From the NCBI RefSeq assembly GCF_002174455.2, contig NZ_CP147246.1, positions 1,329,501 through 1,393,500 of the forward strand: a stretch of DNA of 64,000 bases. Reading direction: 5' to 3'. Both the position numbers and the translations under genes were made by a program. The stretch comes from Enterococcus sp. 9D6_DIV0238. Its GTDB lineage: Bacteria; Bacillota; Bacilli; Lactobacillales; Enterococcaceae. Below are positions 55,234-64,000 of this stretch, one piece after another; position 1 is the first letter of the stretch, and every line of letters starts with the position of its first letter. The notes beneath the pieces were generated by a model, which was not told the origin of the DNA, made no database searches, and saw only the letters and a list, made by a program, of their open reading frames with translations.

Positions 55234-55443
55234 CGCTCAATCCCCTTATCACAGTTTTGATTGACAAATTACTGACCGTTCCTAATACTTCCTATAATAT
55301 ACATAAACTACGAGTAAACAATCATGACCAATTTTTGCACCGATTCTTTCTAAACAAAATGTACATTGAAACCGCCACATACGTTTTAACACAGCGGTAT
55401 CTGTTACCTATTTTATTCATGGGACAACCTATTGTTCAGCTTA

Positions 55444-56001
55444 CTAATAGTTACCACGGTTGTAATTCTTTTTCTCTTGAATGATACCTTGACGCTCTGC
55501 CGGTGTCAAATTAGGATCGCTCAACTGATTGCCCCATTCTCTATTCTTTTGCCCACGTTCTTGTCCGCTTGCTGAGGCTCCGGAAACAGCATCCGTTGCC
55601 GCCCCTGCTTCTTCTTGGACTTGAGCCGTTTCTTCTTGCTGATAAGCTTCGACTGGCTGTTCGGCGACAGTCTGTTGTTCAGCGACTTGAGCAGCTTCTT
55701 GAGCCTCACTTTCTGATTTCTTTTCTTCTTCTGCTTTTTTAGCTGCCGCTTTCTTCGTCTCTTCTTCTTTTTGTTTCTGCGCTTTTTTTGCTTCCTGCTC
55801 TTTCAATTTTGTCTTGATCGAATTCTCGACACGCGCAATTTTTTTAGAAACAACTTCAGCTAACCGTTCTCTTTTTAAAGCAAATCGTTCTCTAACAGCT
55901 TCATCTTTTGAAAAAGCAGCCTCTGCTGTCGTACTGCCGATTTGGGTCGTACCTACACCGATCATTAAAAGAGCTATGCAAAATAATATAAATTTTTTCA
56001 T
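55444..56001 (-). CDS. Secreted Ala/Glu/Lys/Gln-rich coiled-coil protein
   Basis: A 185-residue exported protein: signal peptide (about 1-29, ending TTAEA), a helical charged segment (about 35-95, QEAKKAQKQKEEETKKAAAK), a Gln/Glu/Ala-rich stretch, and a C-terminus with GQKNREWGNQLSDPNLTP and RQGIIQEKKNYNRGNY. No sortase or lipid anchor is present, so it is probably released or bound non-covalently. It is low-complexity and I do not recognise the family. It lies 38 bp behind the lipoprotein gene on the same strand. Confidence 0.75.
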   Translation of the reverse strand: MKKFILFCIALLMIGVGTTQIGSTTAEAAFSKDEAVRERFALKRERLAEVVSKKIARVENSIKTKLKEQEAKKAQKQKEEETKKAAAKKAEEEKKSESEAQEAAQVAEQQTVAEQPVEAYQQEETAQVQEEAGAATDAVSGASASGQERGQKNREWGNQLSDPNLTPAERQGIIQEKKNYNRGNY

Positions 56002-56038
56002 TCTAACTTCTCCTTAATCAACATATTCTTTAGTATAG

Positions 56039-56728
56039 TTATCCTTGGAATGCATCAAGTAATTCATTAAAGCTTTTTTCTTCATCTTTGACCTTCCAAT
56101 ATTTCTTTTCCTTTTTATCTTGCTCCAGCTCTATATGAATCGTCTTAGATTTCGGCGCTGCTTTTAATTCTTTGAATGTCTTTTTTAGCGCTTCAAATTG
56201 GATTTGATTAAGGTCTTCATCTTTTAGTCCATTCAATTCTTTCAATAATTTATTCAGCTGCTTTTCATCGGTAAGCTTATCGATGTCATCTAATGTCTTG
56301 ATTTGATCATATCCTTTGTTTTGTAGCCAACTAACTAATTCTTCGTCTGTTTTCTTATCAACAACTTGATCGAATGTACTTTGATCAAGCCCTGTTATAG
56401 TCACCTCAGCCTCAGATTTTTTGTCTGACTCTTCTTTCATCTTGACAGAGAAGCTCGTTTCATTCTCTAGTTTTTGTTGATAAATTTCTACTAGTTCTTC
56501 AGCTTGAGTTTCTGATAAATCAAATAGTTCGGAAAAATCCTGAACTAAGTCACTTTGAGTGGGTGCATCTAAATCATAAAAGTACTTCTCCGCCTTTTCT
56601 TTGTCCTTACCATATATGACATTGTTAATGAAAGTTGTCGTCACGTCTTTGGGATCAGCATTCTTAGTACAACTTGTGAAAACAACAACTATCAAAATTA
56701 ACATAATAATTATTCTTTGTTTTTTCAT
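56039..56728 (-). CDS. Lipoprotein, DUF5105-like
   Basis: A 229-residue lipoprotein with the lipobox FTSC at about residues 17-20 and a helical, Lys/Glu-rich extracellular domain (DLSETQAEELVEIYQQKLE, VTITGLDQSTFDQVVDK, YWKVKDEEKSFNELLDAF). This layout resembles the DUF4878/DUF5105 lipoproteins of enterococci and listeriae, whose function is unknown. It follows the membrane glycosyltransferase by 18 bp and precedes the secreted coiled-coil protein, so the three may form an operon for an exported product. Confidence 0.75.
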   Translation of the reverse strand: MKKQRIIIMLILIVVVFTSCTKNADPKDVTTTFINNVIYGKDKEKAEKYFYDLDAPTQSDLVQDFSELFDLSETQAEELVEIYQQKLENETSFSVKMKEESDKKSEAEVTITGLDQSTFDQVVDKKTDEELVSWLQNKGYDQIKTLDDIDKLTDEKQLNKLLKELNGLKDEDLNQIQFEALKKTFKELKAAPKSKTIHIELEQDKKEKKYWKVKDEEKSFNELLDAFQG

Positions 56729-56746
56729 ACGCCTAATTAGCTCCTT

Positions 56747-58732
56747 TTATAACAGTAACTGTTGATTTTTTTGTGCATCTTTTTTGTTTTTAAAGATATA
56801 TTTGAATAGTGTGTAAAATTTCACTCGAATCGACTGAATGTCTCCTACATGCTCTGCATCTGAATAAATCAGTCCTAACCATAAATAATGATTTTTACGG
56901 GAAAGTTTTTGGATTTTGAATGTGATCTCCACTTTTCCGTCCAAGTTTAAGATACGCGAACGAACCATTTTTACTTCTTTTATTTTTTCAAAAGAAAGCA
57001 GCCCTTCTTCTTGATTTAATAATTGGCTCAAATAAGGATCATTTTGTTCAACAGTGATAATGACACTTCGTTCACCTAAATAATTGATTTGGACAGGAAT
57101 GATCTGTTCATCTTTGATCATTTCTCCTTGATAATCCACTGGGATACTCATTGGTAGACGCGGACGTTCATACGCGACACTGACTGCAACTACTAAGCTG
57201 ACAATGTTGTATATCAGCCAGTAAAGATTGATCGACAAAATACTTTGCCATTGTAGATGTTGAGAATCTAAATGAAAAATATAGTAGAACAATGTGAACA
57301 GATTGATACACAGTAATAAAATCTGCATCTTACAATTGCGCCAATCAAAGTATCCTTTAGACCCTTGAACTCCTTTGATCGTTACATGAAATTTCTTATT
57401 TTTCTTTGGACTAAATAAAGTTTCCTTCCAAACAGCCCAGGATACTTGGGGTGCTGTGACTAATTCATAAATGTTGCTTATGAAAGAATTGTATTTTTTT
57501 CTTGCGACTGTTTTATACATCAAACTTCCAGATAAAAAAGCAGGCAGCCAAAACACGATCAATTGTGGTAATGTAGTTTTCAAGCTTGCAATATCAAAAA
57601 CTAAATATAAAAATGGTGACATCAAATAAATCAATTTATACATACCGGAATACCAATACATCACACCATCTAAATAGAACCATTTTTGAATGAACGATAA
57701 ATTTTTGAGTTTCTGCAACGTATATTTTTTGATTACTTGAACATTGCCGCGCCCCCAACGGTCACGCTGTTTTACGTAATCACCCAACGTTTCAGGAGAA
57801 AGGCCTGAAGCCAACGCTTCATTGACAAAAACTCCTTGCCAGCCATTATTTTGCAACAACAGCCCTGTAGCCATATCTTCTGTGATCACACCGGTCGTAA
57901 AACCGCCAATCGACTCTAACGCCTCCCGCTGAAATAATGCATTACTGCCCACATAAAGGACCGCATTGAAGCGATCTTTCCCTTCTTCTAAGCTACGCAT
58001 AAAGAAATCTTGTTCATTATTGATCTCACTATCTAAATACAAATTGTGCTGGAAGATATCTGAATTGAAAAATGTTTGCGGCGTTTGAATAAAGCCAACT
58101 TTTTTGTCTGAAAAATATCCTAATGTTCGCTGTAAAAATTCTCTTTTCGGCACCATATCTGCATCTTGTGTCACGATGATCTGTCCGCTCGTTTGTGTTA
58201 AAGCATAATTTAAATTTCCTGCTTTGGCATGCTCATGTGTAGGACGGGCGATAAATCCAATATGATGTTTTTCAGCTAACTTTTTCACGATCGAGCGATT
58301 ACCATCATCACATAAATAAATATTCAATCGTTCCTTAGGATAATCGATCGACAAACAGCCTACAACTGTTCTTTCCAAAATTTCGATGTTTTCATTATAT
58401 GTTGCTACTAGAATATCTACTGTCGGCAATTTTTCTAAAGCATCAAGTGTCTTTTCTTTACGCTTATATGGCGTCCAAAATAAAAAGACTAGCGTAAAAG
58501 CCTGAACAAATCCCATAAATTCTGCTAGATATAATAAACTTCCAGCTATCATTTCTGAAATGCTGCCGCTTGGAATGGTATAAATCAAGCGCCAAGATAA
58601 ATAAATCATCTGAATGATGACAAATCCTGTTAATACAAATTTCCGATACTGTTCATTTTTTTTGGAAATGAAATAAAATAAATATAAATAGCTCAAACTA
58701 AATACCAAATAACCTAACCCCAATTTTTCCAT
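56747..58732 (-). CDS. Cellulose-synthase-like family 2 glycosyltransferase with PilZ-like C-terminus
   Basis: A 661-residue processive membrane GT2 enzyme: two N-terminal TM groups, a cytosolic catalytic domain (VDILVATYNENIEILERTV, VTQDADMVPKREFL for the DxD, TGVITEDMATGLLL for the TED, and QRDRWGRGNVQV for QxxRW), more TM helices, then a PilZ-like domain after AYERPRLPMSIPVDYQG. It should polymerise a beta-linked exopolysaccharide from UDP-sugars. The start at 58732 is chosen because AGTAAGGAG precedes it and a consensus promoter (58785-58813) lies within the longer open frame that would start at 58858. Whether the PilZ part binds c-di-GMP cannot be told, since the RxxxR motif is degenerate. 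Confidence 0.85.
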   Translation of the reverse strand: MEKLGLGYLVFSLSYLYLFYFISKKNEQYRKFVLTGFVIIQMIYLSWRLIYTIPSGSISEMIAGSLLYLAEFMGFVQAFTLVFLFWTPYKRKEKTLDALEKLPTVDILVATYNENIEILERTVVGCLSIDYPKERLNIYLCDDGNRSIVKKLAEKHHIGFIARPTHEHAKAGNLNYALTQTSGQIIVTQDADMVPKREFLQRTLGYFSDKKVGFIQTPQTFFNSDIFQHNLYLDSEINNEQDFFMRSLEEGKDRFNAVLYVGSNALFQREALESIGGFTTGVITEDMATGLLLQNNGWQGVFVNEALASGLSPETLGDYVKQRDRWGRGNVQVIKKYTLQKLKNLSFIQKWFYLDGVMYWYSGMYKLIYLMSPFLYLVFDIASLKTTLPQLIVFWLPAFLSGSLMYKTVARKKYNSFISNIYELVTAPQVSWAVWKETLFSPKKNKKFHVTIKGVQGSKGYFDWRNCKMQILLLCINLFTLFYYIFHLDSQHLQWQSILSINLYWLIYNIVSLVVAVSVAYERPRLPMSIPVDYQGEMIKDEQIIPVQINYLGERSVIITVEQNDPYLSQLLNQEEGLLSFEKIKEVKMVRSRILNLDGKVEITFKIQKLSRKNHYLWLGLIYSDAEHVGDIQSIRVKFYTLFKYIFKNKKDAQKNQQLLL

Positions 58733-58751
58733 TCTGTTCTCCTTACTCATT

Positions 58752-58826
58752 CTATTATTCATAAAATAATAGTCGCTAGACAACAATATACTAAGGTTTC
58801 CGACTATTGTCAATAGAATAATAGTC
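58752..58826 (-). promoter_or_regulatory. Glycosyltransferase promoter flanked by two palindromes
   Basis: On the minus strand TTGACA (58813-58808), a 17 nt spacer and TATATT (58790-58785). GACTATT/AATAGTC (58802-58826) overlaps the -35, and CTATTATT/AATAATAG (58752-58772) covers the start region. The shared half-site ACTATTAT suggests one dimeric regulator binding both. Confidence 0.65.
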
Positions 58827-59019
58827 AGAACTTTTTTTACTATATCGACCTCTTTCAATTGTTTTTTTATCCATAACAGTTTTTACAAAAAAACATCTGA
58901 TTTGTCCTAATCAATGTTTTGTAGCATACTAGTAATATAGGAACATTTGTTATCTCAATGCAAAACAGCAAAGATCGATTGAAAAAAAGACTAAGAAAAA
59001 AGAATTTGGGGTGGGAAAG

Positions 59020-60195
59020 TTGATCGAATTTCAACATGTTTCAAAAATCTACAAAGGCGGTAAAATCGCTGTAGATGACGTCAATCTGTCGTTTGATAAA
59101 GGAGAATTTATTTGCTTTATCGGTACCAGCGGCAGCGGAAAAACAACATCGATGCGGATGATCAATCGAATGACGGATCCAACAAAAGGCAAAATCTTGA
59201 TTAACGGTGAAGACATTCAAACGATCAATCCAGTAGAGTTACGAAGAAAAATCGGGTATGTTATCCAAAATATCGGCTTGATGCCGCATATGACGATCCG
59301 GGAAAATATTGTACTTGTACCCAAATTGCTGAAAGTTGATTTGGAAGAACGCAACAAAATCGCTGAGAAAATGATCGATTTGGTCGAGTTGCCTAGAGAA
59401 ATGCTTGATCGTTATCCTAATGAATTATCCGGTGGTCAACAACAACGAATCGGGGTAGTTAGAGCTTTAGCAGCGAATCAGGATATTATATTGATGGATG
59501 AGCCTTTTGGTGCTTTAGATCCGATCACAAGAGATTCTTTGCAGGATTTAGTGAAAGACCTACAAGAACGTTTAGGGAAAACCATTGTTTTTGTTACACA
59601 TGATATGGATGAAGCGCTAAAATTAGCGAATCGAATCGCCATTATGAGCGAAGGTAAAGTGATTCAATTTGATACACCAGATAATATTTTACGCCATCCT
59701 GTCAATGAATTTGTTGAAGAGCTGATCGGTGAGGATCGCTTGATCCAAGCGAAACCAGATATTACAACTGTGGGTGAAGTAATGCTGAACAACGCCATTA
59801 CGATCACACCAGAAAAATCACTTTCTGAAGCGATCAAGCTAATGAGAGAAAAACGGGTAGATACGCTATTAGTAGTTGACGGGTCTGGTGTTCTGAAAGG
59901 CTTTATCGATGTTGAAACCTTAGACCGCCGTCGGAATAAAGCAACAAGTGTGAGTGATATCATGAATCCAAAAGTTTTCTTTGTAAAAAAATCTTCCTTA
60001 TTGCGGGATACTTTACAGCGCATTTTAAAACGTGGATTGAAATACGTTCCTGTTGTTGATGACCAGCAAAAAGTCGTTGGTATCTTAACAAGAGCTTCTC
60101 TCGTAGATATCGTATACGACGTTATCTGGGGCGAAGAAGAACATACAGATGAAACTGAAACAACAGATGTCACACAGCCGCAAGCGGAGGTGTAA
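59020..60195 (+). CDS. opuCA: Glycine betaine/carnitine/choline ABC transporter ATP-binding protein
   Basis: A 391-residue ATPase with Walker A GTSGSGKTTSMRM, signature [15 protein letters not shown], Walker B DIILMDEPFGALDP and two C-terminal CBS domains (about 255-370), which sense osmotic or nucleotide state. OpuC imports compatible solutes under salt stress. The start is uncertain: TTG at 59020 gives MIEFQHVSKIYKGG, which matches the length of OpuCA, with GGGGTGGG just upstream; GTG at 59011 is an alternative. It is the first gene of the four-gene unit and leaves three bases before opuCB. Confidence 0.93.
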   Translation: MIEFQHVSKIYKGGKIAVDDVNLSFDKGEFICFIGTSGSGKTTSMRMINRMTDPTKGKILINGEDIQTINPVELRRKIGYVIQNIGLMPHMTIRENIVLVPKLLKVDLEERNKIAEKMIDLVELPREMLDRYPNELSGGQQQRIGVVRALAANQDIILMDEPFGALDPITRDSLQDLVKDLQERLGKTIVFVTHDMDEALKLANRIAIMSEGKVIQFDTPDNILRHPVNEFVEELIGEDRLIQAKPDITTVGEVMLNNAITITPEKSLSEAIKLMREKRVDTLLVVDGSGVLKGFIDVETLDRRRNKATSVSDIMNPKVFFVKKSSLLRDTLQRILKRGLKYVPVVDDQQKVVGILTRASLVDIVYDVIWGEEEHTDETETTDVTQPQAEV

Positions 60196-60198
60196 AAA

Positions 60199-60837
60199 AT
60201 GAATCAGTTTCTTTTAGAACGAGGAAATGAGCTTGTTACAAAAATCGGTGAGCATATTTTCATCTCTGGAATGGCCCTTGGTTTAGGGATTTTGCTTGCG
60301 GTTCCAATTGGGATTTTACTAACACGCACCAAAAGAACGGCCGCTATTATTATTGGTTTGACTAGTGCCTTACAAACGGTCCCATCTTTAGCCCTATTGG
60401 CACTGATGATCCCCATTTTCGGTGTCGGAAAAATTCCAGCGATCATCGCATTATTTATCTATTCATTGTTGCCGATTTTGAGAAATACCTATATTGGAAT
60501 CAAAGAAGTCAGCTCTGATTATAAGGATGCCGCTAAAGGAATGGGCATGACAAATGCACAGTCGATTTTCATGGTAGAACTGCCGATCGCCATGCCTACG
60601 ATCATGGCTGGGATTCGCCTAGCTGCTGTTTATGTTATCGCTTGGGCAACCCTTGCTTCTTATATTGGCGCAGGCGGTCTAGGAGACTTTATTTTCAGCG
60701 GCTTGAATAACTATCAGCCTGATTTGATTTTTGCTGGTACGATTCCAGTAACGATTTTAGCTTTAGCTGCTGATTTATTACTGGGCTTATTAGAGAAGAA
60801 AATCACTCCTAAAGCATTAAGGGAGGCAGACGAATGA
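60199..60837 (+). CDS. opuCB: OpuC permease subunit (first)
   Basis: A 212-residue permease with five TM helices and the BPD_transp_1 signature [52 protein letters not shown] is typical of the betaine family. It overlaps opuCC by four bases. With the OpuCD permease it forms the membrane channel of the importer. Confidence 0.94.
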   Translation: MNQFLLERGNELVTKIGEHIFISGMALGLGILLAVPIGILLTRTKRTAAIIIGLTSALQTVPSLALLALMIPIFGVGKIPAIIALFIYSLLPILRNTYIGIKEVSSDYKDAAKGMGMTNAQSIFMVELPIAMPTIMAGIRLAAVYVIAWATLASYIGAGGLGDFIFSGLNNYQPDLIFAGTIPVTILALAADLLLGLLEKKITPKALREADE

Positions 60838-61766
60838 AACACAAATTAAAATTGTTCTTTATTGTATGTTGCAGTGCGTTGTTACTTTCTGGCTGCTCAT
60901 TACCAGGATTGGCTTCTAATTCTGATGAAAATACGATCTCCATCACTGGCGGGATCACATCTGAGGCACAAATTTTGGCTAGTTTAGTTGCAGGAATGAT
61001 CGAACATTATACAGATGAAAAGACAACGATCATCAATAATCTAGCGACAACAACGATCAATCACCAAGCGATGATCAATGGAGATGCCCAAATTTCGGCT
61101 GCTCGGTATACTGGGACCGATTTAACGACTACGTTAAATTTAGAACCGATCAAAGAACCAGAAAAAGCCTTCAATGTAGTACAGGCAGAATTTGAGAAAA
61201 GATACCAGCAAAAATGGTTTAAATCCTACGGTTTCGCTAACACTTATGCTTTCATGGTCACACAGGAAACTGCTAAAAAATATAATTTGAAAACAATCAG
61301 TGACCTCAAAAAAGTCGGCGATCAATTGACTGCTGGTGTAGATACTTCTTGGATCGACCGAAAAGGTGATGGCTATAAAGGCTTTACAGAAACATATGGC
61401 TTTGACTTTAAACGAGTCTTTCCTATGCAGATCGGTCTAGTCTACGATGCAGTAGCCGCTAATAAAATGGATGTTGTTTTAGGCTACTCTACAGATGGAC
61501 GGATCGGCAGCTATGATCTAGTTATTTTAGAAGATGATCTGCATTTCTTCCCACCTTATGATGCCTCTGCAGTAGCAACAGATGAAGTCTTAAAGAAACA
61601 TCCAGAATTAAATGATATTTTAGGGAAGTTGTCCGGAAAAATTTCGACAGAAACCATGCAAAAACTGAATTTCCAAGCAGACAATGATTTGATGGAACCT
61701 GAAACAGTTGCTGAGAATTTCTTGAAAGAACATCACTTCTTTGAATCTGAAGGAGGTGGAAATTAA
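60834..61766 (+). CDS. opuCC: OpuC substrate-binding lipoprotein
   Basis: A 310-residue OpuAC-type binding protein with lipobox LSGC (about residues 18-21), then [23 protein letters not shown] and aromatic-rich cage segments ([35 protein letters not shown]). It captures quaternary ammonium compounds such as betaine, carnitine or choline. It overlaps opuCB and, by one base, opuCD, so the whole unit is coupled. Confidence 0.93.
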   Translation: MKHKLKLFFIVCCSALLLSGCSLPGLASNSDENTISITGGITSEAQILASLVAGMIEHYTDEKTTIINNLATTTINHQAMINGDAQISAARYTGTDLTTTLNLEPIKEPEKAFNVVQAEFEKRYQQKWFKSYGFANTYAFMVTQETAKKYNLKTISDLKKVGDQLTAGVDTSWIDRKGDGYKGFTETYGFDFKRVFPMQIGLVYDAVAANKMDVVLGYSTDGRIGSYDLVILEDDLHFFPPYDASAVATDEVLKKHPELNDILGKLSGKISTETMQKLNFQADNDLMEPETVAENFLKEHHFFESEGGGN

Positions 61767-62434
61767 TGCAAAACTTACAAGATATGAATTTACTACAGCA
61801 GTTTCTCTATTACTTTGAGCAAAACGGCAGCTATGTGTTAAGCCAGTTCGTAAGACATTTTCTGATTTCCATTTATGGTGTTTTATTTGCGGCAATCGTG
61901 GGGATTCCCATTGGTATCTTCATCGCCCGCAGAAGAAAAATGGCCGGCTGGGTCGTTAGTATCGCTAACTTGATCCAAACGGTTCCTTCCCTTGCGATGC
62001 TGTCTATCTTGATGCTCGGACTTGGGTTGGGCGTAAACACAGTTATCGTCACCGTATTTTTGTATTCTCTTTTGCCGATCATCAAAAATACCTACACTGG
62101 TATGATCCAGGTGGACAGAAATATTTTAGATGTTGGAAAAGGGATGGGCATGACGAAATGGCAGCGGCTTTATATGGTTGAATTGCCGCTTTCAGTTTCT
62201 GTGATCATGGCTGGAATCCGTAATGCATTAGTTGTTGCGATCGGGATCACTGCCATCGGTGCCTTTGTCGGTGCAGGCGGTCTAGGCGATATCATTATCC
62301 GCGGAACCAACGCAACAGATGGTACAGCGATCATTCTTGTCGGCGCCTTGCCAACAGCTTTGATGGCGATCATTACTGACTGGGTACTAGGGATGATCGA
62401 GCGACGTCTTGATCCTGCAAGTAAACATTCATAA
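61766..62434 (+). CDS. opuCD: OpuC permease subunit (second)
   Basis: A 222-residue permease homologous to the OpuCB product, with NLIQTVPSLAMLSILMLGLGLG and the EAA-like loop VDRNILDVGKGMGMTKWQRLYMVELPLSV. It completes the transporter. The start overlaps the opuCC stop (TAATG). A strong terminator follows. Confidence 0.94.
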   Translation: MQNLQDMNLLQQFLYYFEQNGSYVLSQFVRHFLISIYGVLFAAIVGIPIGIFIARRRKMAGWVVSIANLIQTVPSLAMLSILMLGLGLGVNTVIVTVFLYSLLPIIKNTYTGMIQVDRNILDVGKGMGMTKWQRLYMVELPLSVSVIMAGIRNALVVAIGITAIGAFVGAGGLGDIIIRGTNATDGTAIILVGALPTALMAIITDWVLGMIERRLDPASKHS

Positions 62435-62439
62435 GCAAT

Positions 62440-62480
62440 AAAAAAGCAGCTCTTCTCAAAATCAGAAGAGCTGCTTTTTT
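62440..62480. terminator. Bidirectional terminator after opuCABCD
   Basis: AAAAAGCAGCTCTTCT and AGAAGAGCTGCTTTTT flank seven bases, with A- and T-runs on both sides; it also serves the convergent permease gene. Confidence 0.95.
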
Positions 62481-62483
62481 GTT

Positions 62484-64000
62484 TTATTTTTTCAGTCGGT
62501 AACTGTAAGTTGAAACGATCAGATTGTCCCGCAAAGCCAGACGAAGCCGTAAACGCAGACTGGTTTGGTTATGAAGAATATTTTGCCAGCGTTTATTTGG
62601 CACAAATTGCGGAATCAAGACAGTCGTCGTATAGTTGCGTTTAGCTGAATTCTTACTAACTAAATCAACGTAGCGCAAAATAGGATTCGTGATCGAACGG
62701 TAGGAAGAATGGACGATCGAAAAACGAATATCTGGAAAGGACTTCTTAAATTCAGCTTCGATTTCTTTTTCTTTGGCTGGGTCTTCATCGATAGACACGT
62801 GCATCGCTACAACATAATCTCCAATTGAACGGGCATAATTGATTGCTCCAACGTTTGCCTTTGTCGCATTTCCAACTAGAATGATCACCGTATTTCCATA
62901 ATATTTTTGCTCATCCACTGTTTCTTCCAGACGCAGCTGTTCTGCTACATTTTTATAATGCGTATGAATGCTGTAAAAAATGAAAATCAAGACTGGCATA
63001 ATAATGAAAAATGGCCAGATGTCGTTCAAACGATAGACAAATAAAATCACAATGATCGCATAAGAAATGAAGGCCCCAACAATATTAGCAGCAGACTTAG
63101 ACAACCATTTCTTTGTCTCCTTACGCCACTTAAGTACCATTCCAGTTTGAGATAAGGCAAACGGAATAAACACACCGATTGAATACAGTGGAATCAAACG
63201 TTCTGTCGATCCTTGAAAAATCAGCAGGAGTACAACCGAACCCGCTGCCAAAGTCAAAATCCCATTAGAATAGCCTAAACGGTCGCCACGATCCATATAC
63301 ATATGCGGCATAAATTTATCTTTGGCTAAATTGTAAGCTAAAACTGGAAATGCCGAAAAACCAGTATTTGCAGCTACAGCTAAAATCAAAGCCGTTGCAA
63401 ACTGTAAAATATAATACAAAATATTTTGACCAAAAACAGCTTGTCCGATTTGAGCCAGTACGGTCATTTCCGTTTTAGGAACAATGCCGTACCAATAGTT
63501 GATAAACGTGATCCCTACGAAGAAGAAGCCCAAGATCATTGCCATCAAAGCCAGCGTACCCGCTGCATTTTTTGCTCTAGGCTTTTTAAAAAAAGGAACC
63601 GCATTGCTAATAGCTTCCACACCTGTCAATGAAGATGACCCAGAAGAAAACGCACGTAAAATCAATGCGATCGTAATACCTGGTACAACTGTCCCAGGTA
63701 TCGCTGTTGCGTGCAGCGGAACTGCGCCAGTCATGATTTTGAATAAACCAGTCACGATCAGCAATGTAATGACCGCAATAAAACTATAGACTGGAAACAT
63801 CAAAAATCCGGCCGATTCTCGTAACCCTCGTAAATTCATCAGCATGATCAATAACACGATCCCGATTGAAATGATCACCTGATGTCCATACAATGCTGGT
63901 ACGGCTGAAATGATCGCTTCTGCACCTGCAGATACAGAAACTGCTACGGTCAGCATATAATCCACTAATAAAGAACCACCAGCAATCAAGCCAGCATTTT
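62484..64000 (-). CDS. APC-family amino acid/polyamine permease, 5' part cut by window edge
   Basis: About 505 residues are visible, and the frame runs off the right edge (reading NAGLIAGGSLLVDYMLTVAV). TM helices with GSSSLTGVEAISNAVPFFKKP are typical of the APC superfamily, close to the YdaO/YfnA-like group of long permeases. The last 140 residues form a cytosolic domain (IILVGNATKANVGAINYARSIGDYVVAMHV) resembling a universal-stress fold. It probably imports or exchanges amino acids; the specificity is not known. The start codon lies beyond the window. Confidence 0.9.
   Translation of the reverse strand, partial: NAGLIAGGSLLVDYMLTVAVSVSAGAEAIISAVPALYGHQVIISIGIVLLIMLMNLRGLRESAGFLMFPVYSFIAVITLLIVTGLFKIMTGAVPLHATAIPGTVVPGITIALILRAFSSGSSSLTGVEAISNAVPFFKKPRAKNAAGTLALMAMILGFFFVGITFINYWYGIVPKTEMTVLAQIGQAVFGQNILYYILQFATALILAVAANTGFSAFPVLAYNLAKDKFMPHMYMDRGDRLGYSNGILTLAAGSVVLLLIFQGSTERLIPLYSIGVFIPFALSQTGMVLKWRKETKKWLSKSAANIVGAFISYAIIVILFVYRLNDIWPFFIIMPVLIFIFYSIHTHYKNVAEQLRLEETVDEQKYYGNTVIILVGNATKANVGAINYARSIGDYVVAMHVSIDEDPAKEKEIEAEFKKSFPDIRFSIVHSSYRSITNPILRYVDLVSKNSAKRNYTTTVLIPQFVPNKRWQNILHNQTSLRLRLRLALRDNLIVSTYSYRLKK

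Noticed and set aside
58733..58858. Longer N-terminus of the glycosyltransferase (TTG at 58858)
   Set aside because: A consensus promoter and palindromes lie inside this segment, and a well-placed AGTAAGGAG precedes the ATG at 58732.

Overview
The window looks like a chromosomal segment of an Enterococcus. The support is low G+C, strong AGGAGG ribosome binding sites, Gram-positive lipoprotein and cell-wall genes, a clustered mevalonate pathway (mvaK1-mvaD-mvaK2-fni), an AdhE with a Rex-type operator, OpuC, Spx and an EfsQnr-like pentapeptide protein. Species cannot be fixed by eye. It does not read as E. faecalis itself, although the adhE/tgt/mevalonate neighbourhood recalls it.

Layout. 1-4.0 kb: a truncated OppA-type lipoprotein, a FUSC membrane protein with a Qnr-like protein, and an SH3b-amidase. 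4.1-10.5 kb: a Fur-box-like promoter and a ~590 nt leader packed with tandem structured repeats, then a TctA-type transporter and four mevalonate/IPP genes in one tightly packed unit. 10.6-15.9 kb: a YhgE-like protein divergent from an Rrf2 regulator around a 32 bp palindrome, VOC and GNAT enzymes, and RtcB behind two very short ORFs. 15.9-26.4 kb: adhE, a ComN-like protein, yajC, tgt, an iron-type alcohol dehydrogenase, an amino-acid ABC transporter and an aminotransferase. 26.4-33.5 kb: an eight-gene SipW/TasA(BsaA)-like surface-fibre locus ending in a membrane-anchored, catalytically dead serine-recombinase-like protein. 33.9-38.7 kb: metE-metF with a Met-box, queH and a lipoprotein. 38.8-45.6 kb: a CNNM/CBS protein; kup behind a manganese (yybP-ykoY) riboswitch and three copies of the same structured repeat as at 4.4 kb; and a P-type cation ATPase gene broken by two frameshifts.

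46.2-50.9 kb: an XRE regulator and small membrane protein, an orphan class II lanthipeptide synthetase (LanM) with a 55-codon precursor gene beside it under its own promoter, and spx. 50.9-52.7 kb: queA and a gene-free stretch of large hairpins and a probable small RNA. 52.7-58.8 kb: a TPR protein, a PadR/DUF4097 pair, a secreted coiled-coil protein, a lipoprotein and a membrane glycosyltransferase. 59.0-62.4 kb: opuCABCD. The window ends inside an APC-family permease.

The most interesting observations are (1) a six-copy, about 97 nt structured RNA family in two tandem triplets (period about 120 nt), each in the leader of a transporter gene, with compensatory base changes in three helices; (2) the orphan LanM/precursor pair, whose peptide has a single Cys and a WWTVLICF end; (3) a Mn riboswitch whose next gene is kup; and (4) the SipW locus with its recombinase-derived membrane protein. 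Queuosine salvage genes (tgt, queA, queH) are scattered through the window.
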